64,000 nucleotides of DNA from Bacillota bacterium (GTDB taxonomy: Bacteria; Bacillota; Clostridia; Lachnospirales; Lachnospiraceae), in the NCBI GenBank assembly GCA_023410575.1, contig JAEYPP010000039.1, positions 1 through 64,000 on the forward strand, given 5' to 3'. A program made the translations under genes and the position numbers. How positions within the stretch are numbered: position 1 is the first letter of the stretch; each line of letters opens with the position of its first letter. The notes below the pieces were generated by a model. It was not told where the DNA came from. It saw only the letters and a list, made by a program, of their open reading frames with translations, and made no database searches. Positions 8,771 through 18,005 of this stretch are shown in pieces.

Positions 8771-8797
8771 ATATCGGAGAAATTCGTATTAACTTTA
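8771..8797 (-). promoter_or_regulatory. Sigma-28 (FliA/SigD) promoter of flagellin
   Basis: On the minus strand TAAA (8794-8797) is followed after 15 bp by TCCGATAT (8771-8778), close to the TAAA-N15-GCCGATAA consensus of the flagellar sigma factor. It gives a leader of roughly 105 nt in front of the flagellin ATG. Confidence 0.85.
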
Positions 8798-8816
8798 TAT
8801 CCTTTTTTATTATTTT

Positions 8817-9308
8817 TTATTTTTTTTTGTCATAAAAATAGGATTGTCCTTGTGTCTTTCCCGTCATATTCTTATAGTAAGAAGATACAGTTTTATTACT
8901 AACTTTAAACTGCTTAATCTCTTGTTTTTTATTTCGAGAATATACTTCGAATTTTAGCTTATTGTTTTGCTCTAACGTCTGAATCTTTATACTTAACTCA
9001 GTTACTTTAACAATGCTTTGTTGTAATTGCCCAATTTCATCTTTATATATATTTTTATCCTGTTGTACTATCTCTTTGATTTTTGAATAGACGGAATCAA
9101 AGCCAGCATCCATTTCATTAAGCTGATGAATTAATGGCTCCTTCTTTAGTACGCATTGCTCCATAATTTCAATTGTTGTCTTCTCATTTGCGAATGAAAG
9201 ATTTTGTTCTTCCGTGAATGTTAATATCTGCTCCAAAATCGCAACTTTACGCTTTAAGCTACTATTCAGCATCTGTAAGTAGGTTGATATCATTTGCTTT
9301 TCTTCCAT
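8817..9308 (-). CDS. FliT/FlgN-like flagellar chaperone (putative)
   Basis: The 163-aa, highly charged, helical protein contains long coiled-coil-like segments and a lysine-rich end (FYDKKK). There are no membrane segments or catalytic motifs. It follows fliS directly in a flaG-fliD-fliS operon, the usual place for the FliD chaperone FliT, and its size fits the FlgN/FliT group. Sequence similarity alone is too weak for a firm name. The ATG at 9308 has AAAGGTAG upstream; an internal ATG five codons later (GGAAG upstream) is possible. No terminator is evident before the flagellin promoter. Confidence 0.65.
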   Translation of the reverse strand: MEEKQMISTYLQMLNSSLKRKVAILEQILTFTEEQNLSFANEKTTIEIMEQCVLKKEPLIHQLNEMDAGFDSVYSKIKEIVQQDKNIYKDEIGQLQQSIVKVTELSIKIQTLEQNNKLKFEVYSRNKKQEIKQFKVSNKTVSSYYKNMTGKTQGQSYFYDKKK

Positions 9309-9337
9309 GGAATTCTACCTTTCTAAATCATTGTCAC

Positions 9338-9718
9338 TTACTGAACATAAAGCTTATTCTTTTTCATAACTTCTTTCCATGTGTCTCTCATTTCACGTAT
9401 ATAACGTAATGATTCTTGGGCAATCTCTATATCTGCTTTTACATTTGCTTCGATCAAACGACGATAAATATATTCGTAAACAAGATCAAAATCATTGGCA
9501 ACTGGATACTTAAAATCTAATGAAATACGCAATTGCGTAATGATTTTCTGAGCTTTCAAAAAATTTGTATTTCTATTTTGGATATCATCATTTTCCATTG
9601 CATGAATTGCCTTATTACAAAACTTAATAGCCCCTTCATACAGCATAAGTGTAAGTTCTGCCGGAGATGCAGTATTTACTTTTGTACCTTGATAAGCTGC
9701 CGCTGCATTGAATGTCAT
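9338..9718 (-). CDS. fliS: Flagellin export chaperone FliS
   Basis: The 126-aa protein begins with the FliS signature AAYQGTKVNTASPAEL followed by LMLYEGAIKFCNKA, then the four-helix bundle including RYIREMRDTWKEVM. FliS binds the C-terminal D0 helix of flagellin in the cytoplasm, prevents early polymerisation and delivers it to FlhA. In the CsrA-FliW-Hag circuit it competes for free flagellin. It sits 34 bp after fliD, with AGGAGGTTT as ribosome site. Length and domain are normal. Confidence 0.95.
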   Translation of the reverse strand: MTFNAAAAYQGTKVNTASPAELTLMLYEGAIKFCNKAIHAMENDDIQNRNTNFLKAQKIITQLRISLDFKYPVANDFDLVYEYIYRRLIEANVKADIEIAQESLRYIREMRDTWKEVMKKNKLYVQ

Positions 9719-9752
9719 AATTAAACCTCCTATATCCTAACCGATGATATGA

Positions 9753-11306
9753 TTAATTTCCAGTTCCCATTAGGGATGCTAATGAATTTGTTGTTGCATT
9801 TACTTTCGAAAGCGCAGTTTCCATAGCTGTAAACTGGTCATAATAACGATTCTCTAGTATATCTAATCGGTCCTCCATTTCACTTAAATCTGACTTATAC
9901 TCTTTTAGTACATTCTTCATTTCCTTATCATTATAAAATGTAAGCGCACTACTAAGAGATGTAGCTTTCATTTTATCTGTTAAACCAGTGTATAAGTTAG
10001 AAAAAAGGGTTGATAATGTAGTCATAACAGCTTCTGGATCTTCTTGTAATGCCTTCATTAGCTTATCCTTTTTGTCACTACTTGTACTATCATCTTTATC
10101 TCCATCGATGTGAAGTATTCCCTTTTCGGTATAATCACCTGTACATATCCCAAATGTAGATAATGCATAACTTGTACCATTATATTCAACTGAAGTCATA
10201 ATTGTATTCTTCATCGTACTAATCAAGTCACTTAATGTATTATCTCTTCGAAGTAGAGAATCTTTAATCTTGTTCTCCCATTTTTCAATCTCATCTTCTG
10301 TCATTGCTTCTTTTTGCTCACTTGTTAATGGATCATAGCCTCTAGAAGAATCAGCATTATATAATTTATTCATTTCTTTTAGCACTTCATTATACTCTGT
10401 TACAAATTGCTTTATCGAGTCATAAACTGCTTGATTATCCTGAGAAACACTTAATGTAATTGTTTCACCTAGTGTTGTTTGTGCATAGACTTTGATAGTC
10501 AAACCATTAATTTCAATCTCATTGGTGCTACTTGTAATTAAAGCTCCATTATATATAATCTGACTATTAGAAGCCTCCTTTATTGAAACAGAAGTATCTG
10601 CTAAAGTATATGTAACATTTTCCTCGTTTTCATCAATCGTTGCAACGATTTCAGATAATCCTAGGCCAGAAAGTTTATTCTCACCAACTGTTACTGTTTG
10701 ATCTAAAGTTGTTGTAATAGAAAACGCATTTGCAACACCACTCGTACTACTACTTAAGAAGAAACGTTGCTGTGCAGAATCAAAACTAGCTGTAATCCCC
10801 GCTTCTTTTGCTGCATCAAGAAAATCATCTACGGTAGTTTCACTTGATATTGCCAATTCAATCTGTACTTCACTTGTTGAAAACGTTACATTCTCACCGA
10901 TAAGAGAATCATCAATATCCGAAAGTAGTGTTTTCCCATCAATCTTTTGCTCGTCCGATGTTGTTATACGATTTCCAGTAATATATTGAGCACTTGCTAA
11001 TTGATTAATCTGAACTTGATGTGAGCCATTGACTGCTGAAGGGGAGGCTGTGACAGTTGCTTTTGCCTCATTCGATGACACTACTTTTTTCGTACTATAA
11101 GTGCCTTGCAATTTCATCTTACTAATAGATCCTGTATAAAGTGAGTAAATCTTTGTATTTAAATCTTTCCATTTTTCTTGAGCCCACTCACTCTTTGTTA
11201 TCTTATTCTGAATTTTTACTTTTTTTTGACTTTGTGCACTCATTAATTCTTTTACAATGCTGTCAGTATCCAAATTCGATACAAGACCGGTCATTCGAAT
11301 TGGCAT
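9753..11306 (-). CDS. fliD: Flagellar filament cap protein FliD (HAP2)
   Basis: A 517-aa protein with the N-terminal FliD domain (MTGLVSNLDTDSIVKELM, then DLNTKIYSLYTG), a central beta-rich part with a Ser/Thr-rich region, and the C-terminal FliD_C coiled coil (DRLDILENRYYDQFTAMETALSK-type helix). FliD forms the pentameric or hexameric cap that folds flagellin at the filament tip. It lies between flaG and fliS in the sigma-28 operon, 8 bp after flaG, with AGGAGGG before the ATG. Length is normal for clostridia. Confidence 0.95.
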   Translation of the reverse strand: MPIRMTGLVSNLDTDSIVKELMSAQSQKKVKIQNKITKSEWAQEKWKDLNTKIYSLYTGSISKMKLQGTYSTKKVVSSNEAKATVTASPSAVNGSHQVQINQLASAQYITGNRITTSDEQKIDGKTLLSDIDDSLIGENVTFSTSEVQIELAISSETTVDDFLDAAKEAGITASFDSAQQRFFLSSSTSGVANAFSITTTLDQTVTVGENKLSGLGLSEIVATIDENEENVTYTLADTSVSIKEASNSQIIYNGALITSSTNEIEINGLTIKVYAQTTLGETITLSVSQDNQAVYDSIKQFVTEYNEVLKEMNKLYNADSSRGYDPLTSEQKEAMTEDEIEKWENKIKDSLLRRDNTLSDLISTMKNTIMTSVEYNGTSYALSTFGICTGDYTEKGILHIDGDKDDSTSSDKKDKLMKALQEDPEAVMTTLSTLFSNLYTGLTDKMKATSLSSALTFYNDKEMKNVLKEYKSDLSEMEDRLDILENRYYDQFTAMETALSKVNATTNSLASLMGTGN

Positions 11307-11314
11307 ATTCCCTC

Positions 11315-11716
11315 CTATCTGCGTTCATCAACTAAGATTCCCGCTAATTCCCACATTTTCTCTACCATCTCCAATGTTTCCTCCGGAGGTATTTCGCGAA
11401 TTATCTCTTGTGTATCCTTATCAATTATTTTGATTGATACTCGCTTCGTTGGTTCATGATAAGAAAACTCACATCTTGTTTTTGCATGCTTCATCTGCTT
11501 ATTTGCATGTTTGACCGCAGTTCTTATACGTTGCTCATCAGGCGCGGGATTACGTTCCTGTTGAGAATCATTATTGATTGACTCGTTCTCAATTGGCATC
11601 ACCTGATCTACTGAGAAATTCTTCTCAACTGGCACAGACGCTGTATCTGTAACTCTTAAATTTGTTGATTGTACATCCTGAAATTGCATTGAATTCTTAA
11701 TTGAGTTAATCGCCAT
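11315..11716 (-). CDS. flaG: FlaG family flagellar protein
   Basis: The 133-aa protein ends with the complete FlaG domain: RVSIKIIDKDTQEIIREIPP followed by EETLEMVEKMWELAGILVDE. The N-terminal 60 residues are polar and probably disordered. FlaG is coded next to fliD in many bacteria and influences filament length. The gene opens the flaG-fliD-fliS-chaperone operon behind a sigma-28-like promoter and a strong GGAGGTG ribosome site. Confidence 0.93.
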   Translation of the reverse strand: MAINSIKNSMQFQDVQSTNLRVTDTASVPVEKNFSVDQVMPIENESINNDSQQERNPAPDEQRIRTAVKHANKQMKHAKTRCEFSYHEPTKRVSIKIIDKDTQEIIREIPPEETLEMVEKMWELAGILVDERR

Positions 11717-11758
11717 CGCATTTCACCTCCATGTGAATAAAGACCCCTCTTTTCCTTT

Positions 11759-11785
11759 ATATCGGCCTATCTTACAAAATAGTTA
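11759..11785 (-). promoter_or_regulatory. Sigma-28-like promoter of the flaG-fliD-fliS operon
   Basis: On the minus strand TAAC (11782-11785), 15 bp, then GCCGATAT (11759-11766). The -10 box is nearly perfect and the -35 differs from TAAA by one base. It lies about 45 bp upstream of the flaG ATG. Confidence 0.78.
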
Positions 11786-11819
11786 ATAAAAATTTGAAAA
11801 AAGTGTTTATCTGTGTCAA

Positions 11820-11859
11820 AATACAAAAGAGAACGGACTAAAACATTAGCACATTCTCT
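11820..11859 (-). terminator. Terminator after csrA
   Basis: On the minus strand the stem AGAGAA (11854-11859)/TTCTCT (11828-11833), with an inner CTAA/TTAG pairing, is followed by TTTTGTATTTT. It starts about 10 bp after the csrA stop codon and ends the flgM-to-csrA operon. Confidence 0.65.
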
Positions 11860-11868
11860 CTTCTTACC

Positions 11869-12090
11869 TTATTTTAGTAACTTCATTAATTCATCTGTAG
11901 CAACACTTCCCCCTGCTGCTTCTTTGTTAGACTCTTGAATCTGTAAATAAATCTCTTTACGATAAATCGGTACTGATTTTGGTGCACTGATACCTAATTT
12001 CACCTGATCACCTTTAATCTCAAGTATAGTAATCTCAACATCACTACCAATCATAATCGATTCATTTATTTTTCTGGATAGGGCGAGCAT
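11869..12090 (-). CDS. csrA: Carbon storage regulator CsrA
   Basis: The 73-aa RNA-binding protein carries the intact CsrA fold: MLALSRKINESIMIG at the N-terminus (Arg6 region), GDQVKLGISAPKSVPIYRKEIY with the second RNA-contact Arg, and a short variable tail. It forms a domain-swapped dimer that blocks ribosome access at GGA sites. It starts directly after the fliW stop codon, the standard Firmicute arrangement in which FliW sequesters CsrA. A matching two-site target is visible in the flagellin leader in this window. Confidence 0.96.
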   Translation of the reverse strand: MLALSRKINESIMIGSDVEITILEIKGDQVKLGISAPKSVPIYRKEIYLQIQESNKEAAGGSVATDELMKLLK

Positions 12091-12558
12091 TTACATATCC
12101 CCTTTCTTCTCCGACTTATTATTAATCTTATCATATACTGGATATTTTATCATATAATCCTCATTCTCTGCAACAATTTGACAACCTACCCTTGTATCCG
12201 AATTAATAATTATTGGAGCTTTTAGATTTGTAGTCATCTTTGTAAGATCAGATGGTACAGTTAATGTTAACAGAATTACAATATTATTATCATTTAAATC
12301 ACCCAGTGGTTCTAGCAAATTATCATTAACAATCGGATTGTAATCTTCTTTTACCAAACAAGGACTAATAATCGGAAGTGCAAGCTCCTGAAGCTCTAAA
12401 CTCTGAAGCCATGAAATTGCTGGTCTTGCTCCCCCATCATTATTATATAATATTGTATATTTCGTACAATCCTCAAAACCAAAAATACCATTTTTGAAGG
12501 TAAGAACCTTATCCTCATCAAGATTAATCTCTCCAAAATATTTTGTCTTAACTAACAT
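12091..12558 (-). CDS. fliW: Flagellar assembly factor FliW
   Basis: The 155-aa protein has the FliW signatures: TKYFGEINLDEDKVLTFKNG, GIFGFEDCTKY near residue 25, SLELQELALPIISP, and a C-terminal TNLKAPIIINSDTRVGCQ segment. FliW binds either flagellin or CsrA; when flagellin accumulates inside the cell, FliW is taken up and CsrA is free to repress flagellin translation. It lies 36 bp after flgL and abuts csrA, so the two regulators should be made in step. Confidence 0.96.
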   Translation of the reverse strand: MLVKTKYFGEINLDEDKVLTFKNGIFGFEDCTKYTILYNNDGGARPAISWLQSLELQELALPIISPCLVKEDYNPIVNDNLLEPLGDLNDNNIVILLTLTVPSDLTKMTTNLKAPIIINSDTRVGCQIVAENEDYMIKYPVYDKINNKSEKKGDM

Positions 12559-12594
12559 TTATTTTCCCCTTTCCTATAAAAAATATTGAATATT

Positions 12595-14130
12595 TTATAT
12601 AAAATCTAATAATGAATTTTGAACAACCTTTGCAGCTGCAGATAAAGAGGCATTATAAATTGTCTCTTGCGATTTTAGCTTAATTACGGTATCTACAATA
12701 TCAGCATCTTCATTCTTAGATAGTAAATCTTCAAAATCACCTTGTTCGCTGGAAAGACGACTCTCTGTAAGTTCTACACGAGCATAACGAGAACCCAAAT
12801 CTGCAATTGCAACATTCATAACGTTTTGCTGGTTTGAAACTTCAGTTAGTGCTCGTCCGAAAGTATTTTGAAGTACTTCATCCTTTAATGTTTTCTCTGT
12901 TATGAGTACATCAAGCATTTCATTCAATGCTACACTTTGTTCTTGTGTTATTGATGTATCAGCTAACATCTTTTTAACTTCAGATATCTTATGATCCGTA
13001 TTTAAAACATCATTCACCGAGGTAATGATGTCATCAATCACTCGACCAATGTCATGTGTAATAGCATCACTTCCTTGTGTATTAATTGTCATGGTCTGAT
13101 TGAAATTAACTTCATAACGAATTTTCTGGTCTGATTTTGTATAAATGATATCTTCGGCATCTTCATCCAACTTATCTGTAACTGTACAATCAAAATAATG
13201 TTCTGGACGTAAATCATTCTTAATAAAGGAGTCTTTTTCATAAGTAACGTGTATCTGGTCTAATGCTTTCCACTCTAAATACACATCCTCGCTCATAATG
13301 AGCTCGCCAGTATCTGCTAGAAAGTTTACAGTCCCTGGTTCAGGAGTATATGCGCTCGGATCTTTTGAGTTAGTTTGAATGATATCGCCACTAAAGTCCT
13401 CATATTCTATATTTCCATCTTCATCATATTCAATATTGCCATCTGTGTCCCTGACTGGAAATCTGATGCCTATATTTCCATCCTCCTCTTGTGGCTTCAA
13501 ATTATTATAAGCTAGACGTAAACGATAGGCAGAAACATAGTTTGGTTTATTTTCCAAATTTATTGAGGTTAGATTCTCTGGATCATATAAAGAAATATCT
13601 ACTGCGTTTAAAGTAGTCTGTACAATATCAATATTACTTCCAGATAACTTTTCTGTAATCTCATAATTGTAATCTGTTGTCTCTTCATTAAAAACTAAGC
13701 TCGTATCTGTTTTATATCCACTAAATACATAACGTCCTGCGTAGTTTGTATTACCCTCTTGAAATATCTGTTCCTTAAACTGTTGTAAAGTTGCAACAAT
13801 ACTATTACGGTCACTTTCTGTTAATGTATCAGTTGAACCATTAACACAATATGTATGAATCTTTGTTAAAATATCATTTGCCTCATTCATTGCGCTTTCT
13901 GTTAGTTCCATCCAAGCGAGTGTATCTGGAATATTTTTTTCATAAAATTGATTTAACTCTGTCAAGTTTGTCCGTAACTTTAACGCTCTGGTTGCAATAA
14001 TCGGATCATCCGAAGGTTTTTGAATTTTTAACCCCGTAGAATATTGTTCTTCCAGTTTTGATAACGAGTTCTTATTTCCATTAATATTATATAATACGTT
14101 ATTCGTCATCATTTTATTAGTTATTCTCAT
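12595..14130 (-). CDS. flgL: Hook-filament junction protein FlgL (HAP3)
   Basis: A 511-aa flagellin-like protein. The N-terminal D0/D1 helix is MRITNKMMTNNVLYNIN with SKLEEQYSTGLKIQKPSDDP, and the C-terminal helix ends in ASLSAAAKVVQNSLLDFI. The long central insert is very acidic, with a repeated DGNIEYDEDGNIEYED stretch around residues 225-240. FlgL sits between FlgK and the filament. The insert makes it longer than enterobacterial FlgL (about 317 aa), as is common in clostridia. It follows the second flgK by 38 bp, with GGAGGATAT as ribosome site. Confidence 0.92.
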   Translation of the reverse strand: MRITNKMMTNNVLYNINGNKNSLSKLEEQYSTGLKIQKPSDDPIIATRALKLRTNLTELNQFYEKNIPDTLAWMELTESAMNEANDILTKIHTYCVNGSTDTLTESDRNSIVATLQQFKEQIFQEGNTNYAGRYVFSGYKTDTSLVFNEETTDYNYEITEKLSGSNIDIVQTTLNAVDISLYDPENLTSINLENKPNYVSAYRLRLAYNNLKPQEEDGNIGIRFPVRDTDGNIEYDEDGNIEYEDFSGDIIQTNSKDPSAYTPEPGTVNFLADTGELIMSEDVYLEWKALDQIHVTYEKDSFIKNDLRPEHYFDCTVTDKLDEDAEDIIYTKSDQKIRYEVNFNQTMTINTQGSDAITHDIGRVIDDIITSVNDVLNTDHKISEVKKMLADTSITQEQSVALNEMLDVLITEKTLKDEVLQNTFGRALTEVSNQQNVMNVAIADLGSRYARVELTESRLSSEQGDFEDLLSKNEDADIVDTVIKLKSQETIYNASLSAAAKVVQNSLLDFI

Positions 14131-14168
14131 ATATCCTCCTTCCGAGCTCTATACATACGGTTGATTAA

Positions 14169-16013
14169 CTAGGCACCCATATAATTAATAAGTTTATCAA
14201 AGCACTCATCCATTACAGAAATTGCTTTAGCTGAAAGACTGTACGCATTCTGATAGCGAATTAGGTTCATAGCTTCTTCTTCTGTATCAACCCCGCTAAT
14301 TGATAAACGCTGATTATCTACGGCAGCTAATATATCCTTTTGATTTTCAGAAAAATTGGCTGTTTTCTTTGTATCAATACCAATCTCTGCTACTAGCGTT
14401 TGGAAAAACTGTGCTGGTTTTCCCTGCTTAAACATAGAATTATCATCTTTTAAAGCTATTAGCTTTTCCATTAAGTCGTTATTGCCAACACCTTCTGCAA
14501 TATCTTTTGTAGTAACTAGTTTACTAGGATTATAGTATACTTCATCGGTAATACAAAAATTTTTAGCAATTAATAGATAATAGGACCCATAGTTCTTATC
14601 ATCATCTACATAGTCACTGGCATAAAAACCTGTCTTGCTTGTAAATAAATAATTATTCTCTTCCTCTGTTGGTGATTGAACGAACGAGAAGTTCTCACCT
14701 GTTACTAAATCAGTTCCATTAAAAAACTCAAGCCCAGGATCTCCATTTAAATCAACCCCGCTCTTACATATATCATTAAATGCTTTTGAAAAAGTACGCA
14801 CAAATTTGTTCAATTCACCCATATAATATGGAATTCCTTTGTAAGAAATACTTTGTCCGACCTTGACCATTGTATCATTCACATCTGTTACAATACCTTC
14901 ATCTAATGAAAACTCATATTGGAATGTCCCTGTATCTTCGTCCTGCATTACTGCAAAGCCATTGTAATGATACAAACGATTCCCAATTGTTAATACACCA
15001 GTTGCCGGTATATTTAAATCCATCATACTATTGATGTTAGTATTGGTTATTGTAATGGTCATATCACCAGAATCCGCAGTTACCTTACCACTAAAATTTT
15101 CAGCATTATTCCCATCGCGTACTTCAAATAATGCACGAAGTGTACCACCGAGTGTTGGACTATGGGTATTCACTTTTTGTCCACCTGCCCAGTAGATATC
15201 GTATAACCCTTCCATATCATTCATATTTGCTTTTTCAGTTCTAGGTACTACCTGCAACTCATTAGAAATATACGTATCCACTAGTGTCTGTCCATCCATC
15301 TTAACTGTAAAGGTAGTTACACCAACTCCATCACCAGCTACTTTTTCCTTCACCGTAATATTGCAATAGCTCGATAATTCCTCTACCATAAGATTACGTT
15401 GATCACGTAAATCATTGGAAGTGCCACCTCCAACCTCAAGTGTATTAATTTGCTTCGTAACCGTAGCAATCTGTTGTGATAATGAGTTAATTCGACTTAT
15501 TTGATTACGAATTTCAAAGTTACATTCTTCCTGTATTTTTTCAAGACTCGATGCAAGAGAATTGATAAATTGTGTCGTACTCTGCGCATAGCTGGCTGCC
15601 TGTGTTCGAACAGTCAAATCGGTTGGATTTTTGCTTAACTCGTGAAACGCATTATACATATTATCAAAATTTGTAGTAAAGCCTTTTAACTGTACCTCAT
15701 TGAAATAGTTTTCAATCGAATTCATATAATACTGTTTTGTCGAATAAGCACCATACATCGTATTATTAATTCGATATTTTTCATCATAATATGTATCACG
15801 GACCTGCTCGACACCAGTAATATCAACACCGCTACCTGCCATACCATATGAGCTATTCACACGTAGAGCAGAACTAGCTTGTTGTTTTGCTATCTGTCTA
15901 GAATAACCTTCGGTTTCTGTATTTGAGATATTATGTGTCGTTGTATTTAAACCAGCTTGTGATGCATATAGCCCAGACGTTCCAATACTTAATCCAAAAA
16001 AAGTTCCTGGCAT
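14169..16013 (-). CDS. flgK: Hook-filament junction protein FlgK (HAP1), second copy
   Basis: The 614-aa protein has the FlgK N-terminus (FFGLSIGTSGLYASQAGLNT, HNISNTETEGYSRQ), the internal helices with NDLRDQRNLMVEELS, and the C-terminal NLIRYQNAYSLSAKAISVMDECFDKLIN motif. It joins hook to filament. It is distinct from, and only partly similar to, the FlgK encoded directly upstream, so this is an old duplication rather than a recent repeat. Both copies keep intact D0 helices, and neither looks decayed. Confidence 0.92.
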   Translation of the reverse strand: MPGTFFGLSIGTSGLYASQAGLNTTTHNISNTETEGYSRQIAKQQASSALRVNSSYGMAGSGVDITGVEQVRDTYYDEKYRINNTMYGAYSTKQYYMNSIENYFNEVQLKGFTTNFDNMYNAFHELSKNPTDLTVRTQAASYAQSTTQFINSLASSLEKIQEECNFEIRNQISRINSLSQQIATVTKQINTLEVGGGTSNDLRDQRNLMVEELSSYCNITVKEKVAGDGVGVTTFTVKMDGQTLVDTYISNELQVVPRTEKANMNDMEGLYDIYWAGGQKVNTHSPTLGGTLRALFEVRDGNNAENFSGKVTADSGDMTITITNTNINSMMDLNIPATGVLTIGNRLYHYNGFAVMQDEDTGTFQYEFSLDEGIVTDVNDTMVKVGQSISYKGIPYYMGELNKFVRTFSKAFNDICKSGVDLNGDPGLEFFNGTDLVTGENFSFVQSPTEEENNYLFTSKTGFYASDYVDDDKNYGSYYLLIAKNFCITDEVYYNPSKLVTTKDIAEGVGNNDLMEKLIALKDDNSMFKQGKPAQFFQTLVAEIGIDTKKTANFSENQKDILAAVDNQRLSISGVDTEEEAMNLIRYQNAYSLSAKAISVMDECFDKLINYMGA

Positions 16014-16065
16014 CTTATCACATCCTTCCTGTTCATTTCTTATTTAAGGATAACCAATCTAATTA

Positions 16066-17946
16066 TTATAGTTTTGTAACAATATGCTCTAACATCTCAT
16101 CAATTACATTAATATACCGAGCTGCTGCATTATATGCATGCTGGAATTTAATGATATTCGTTAATTCCTCATCTGAGGACACTCCTATTACATTAGTTCT
16201 TTGAGTACTGATACTATTTACCATTTCCGCTTGGCTATTCGCAATTGTTTTCATCTTCTCACCTTTAGTAGCTAGCGCGCCTGTATAACTATTATAGTAA
16301 TCAAAAAAACTATTCTTTGTTAACGTGTTTGGGTCAATTGTCGCAAATGGTGCATTCCATGCAGCAAGTAACTTATCGACCGTAGCAATATCATAATCAC
16401 CTGTATTCTTATTTGAGCTTAACGGCATTACTGACTTATTTTCCACTAAATTTTGATTCACTGTAATCTCACCGACCGTATATAAAGAGTAATTATTGTT
16501 TGCTACTTCCTCATTATAAATATAAACGCCCTCTAGAATATCTCCATTCGATAGCGTAATCTGCTGAGCTGGCATATAACGGTCCATTGATTTACGACTG
16601 AATAGTTCCTCTCCCATCGTACCTGGAGGACCATCTTGACCAACTGGTGCATTTTCTGTGTCCAGAATGCGAATTACTGTATCTTCTTCATAAGTATACG
16701 TACTTCCATCTGCTAATGTAACTTCAGAACCTGCAGAGATAATAATCTCCTTGTTTGGGCAAAAGATATTATTTAAGGCAGTTGCGATTCCATGAATTAA
16801 CTGGTCAAACTGTGCTTGAGTTGACATAACAATCGATGGATTAATTACCATATTGTATTCTTTTACTTCTTCTTCATATTTTTTTGTTGCTACGGCATAA
16901 CTATCAACATCAAGTACACCATCTTCATCGAGATAATTACTCTCTTCTGGTGCAATTGGTATATCAATGTATTTACCAACCTTTGTACCTCGAGATAACA
17001 GTAGACCTTTTAAACTTCCAACATCTGTATTATTGGCGGATGTTGGAACATTATCACGATTAAAAACCTCACTATCTCCATATGAGATCCAAATCGGAAT
17101 CAACATCTCAGAATTTTTCATTATTCCGGATATATCTTCATAGAACGCTTCGTCTCCCATTTCTTTCCTACGTTGCTCAGTAACTGTTACGGTACCCATC
17201 TTCATTGCTTCATTTTCTGTTACTAATGGCATGCCCTCTGCATTAACTGTAACTCGTCCATCATCATTCTCACGGTATGTAATGCTTATAATTTTACCTA
17301 ATTCATCCAATAAATTATTTCGTTCATCACGTAAGTCATTCGCATTTTCTACTTTATTACTTTCATAAAAACATATTTTATTATTTAAGGTTACAATTTC
17401 TTCACCAATAGTATTAATTCTTTCAACTAGAGAAGAGACCTTGGTGTTTAAATTTACCTGATATTCACTCAATTGTTGATATATATTTTCAGCTCTCTCA
17501 ATAAAGCTAACACTCGTTTCTATAAGAGAAGCTCTTTTTACTAAACTATCTGGTTCCTTTGCTAATTCCTGAAGGTTCGTCCAAAACTCTTCCATTGTAT
17601 CTTGAAAGGGAACTCCATTAAGCTCACCCATTAAATTTTCGATTTCACTTGTTGTTTCAAATTGAGAAGCATAAAAGCCCTGTCTACCTAATTCTGTGCG
17701 ATATGATTTATCAAGAAAAGTGTCTCTCACCTGACGTACTGTCTGTGTTGAAACACCCAATCCTGTTTGCATTGGGGATATATACGATTGGCCAATTGTA
17801 CGAAAATGAGACGTCTGAAATACGATCTGCTGGCGAACATATCCTTCTGTTTCGACATTTGCCAAATTATGAGACGTAGTATTCAGAGCATTTTGACTAT
17901 TTTGCAATCCGGAAGTCCCAACATAAAGACTACTCATTAGACCCAT
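16066..17946 (-). CDS. flgK: Hook-filament junction protein FlgK (HAP1), first copy
   Basis: A 626-aa FlgK with the classical N-terminus (SSLYVGTSGLQNSQNALNTT, NLANVETEGYVRQ), the NDLRDERNNLLDELG segment, and the C-terminal NIIKFQHAYNAAARYINVIDEMLEHI helix. It is the nearer match to ordinary FlgK and is encoded directly after the FlgN-type chaperone. It lies 52 bp upstream of the second flgK. Two tandem flgK genes in one operon could build a composite or alternative junction; that is inferred. Confidence 0.93.
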   Translation of the reverse strand: MGLMSSLYVGTSGLQNSQNALNTTSHNLANVETEGYVRQQIVFQTSHFRTIGQSYISPMQTGLGVSTQTVRQVRDTFLDKSYRTELGRQGFYASQFETTSEIENLMGELNGVPFQDTMEEFWTNLQELAKEPDSLVKRASLIETSVSFIERAENIYQQLSEYQVNLNTKVSSLVERINTIGEEIVTLNNKICFYESNKVENANDLRDERNNLLDELGKIISITYRENDDGRVTVNAEGMPLVTENEAMKMGTVTVTEQRRKEMGDEAFYEDISGIMKNSEMLIPIWISYGDSEVFNRDNVPTSANNTDVGSLKGLLLSRGTKVGKYIDIPIAPEESNYLDEDGVLDVDSYAVATKKYEEEVKEYNMVINPSIVMSTQAQFDQLIHGIATALNNIFCPNKEIIISAGSEVTLADGSTYTYEEDTVIRILDTENAPVGQDGPPGTMGEELFSRKSMDRYMPAQQITLSNGDILEGVYIYNEEVANNNYSLYTVGEITVNQNLVENKSVMPLSSNKNTGDYDIATVDKLLAAWNAPFATIDPNTLTKNSFFDYYNSYTGALATKGEKMKTIANSQAEMVNSISTQRTNVIGVSSDEELTNIIKFQHAYNAAARYINVIDEMLEHIVTKL

Positions 17947-18005
17947 GGATTCTCACCTCACTTTTGCATAATAAATTACTTGCAAATTTACATTCGCAAT
18001 TTTAC

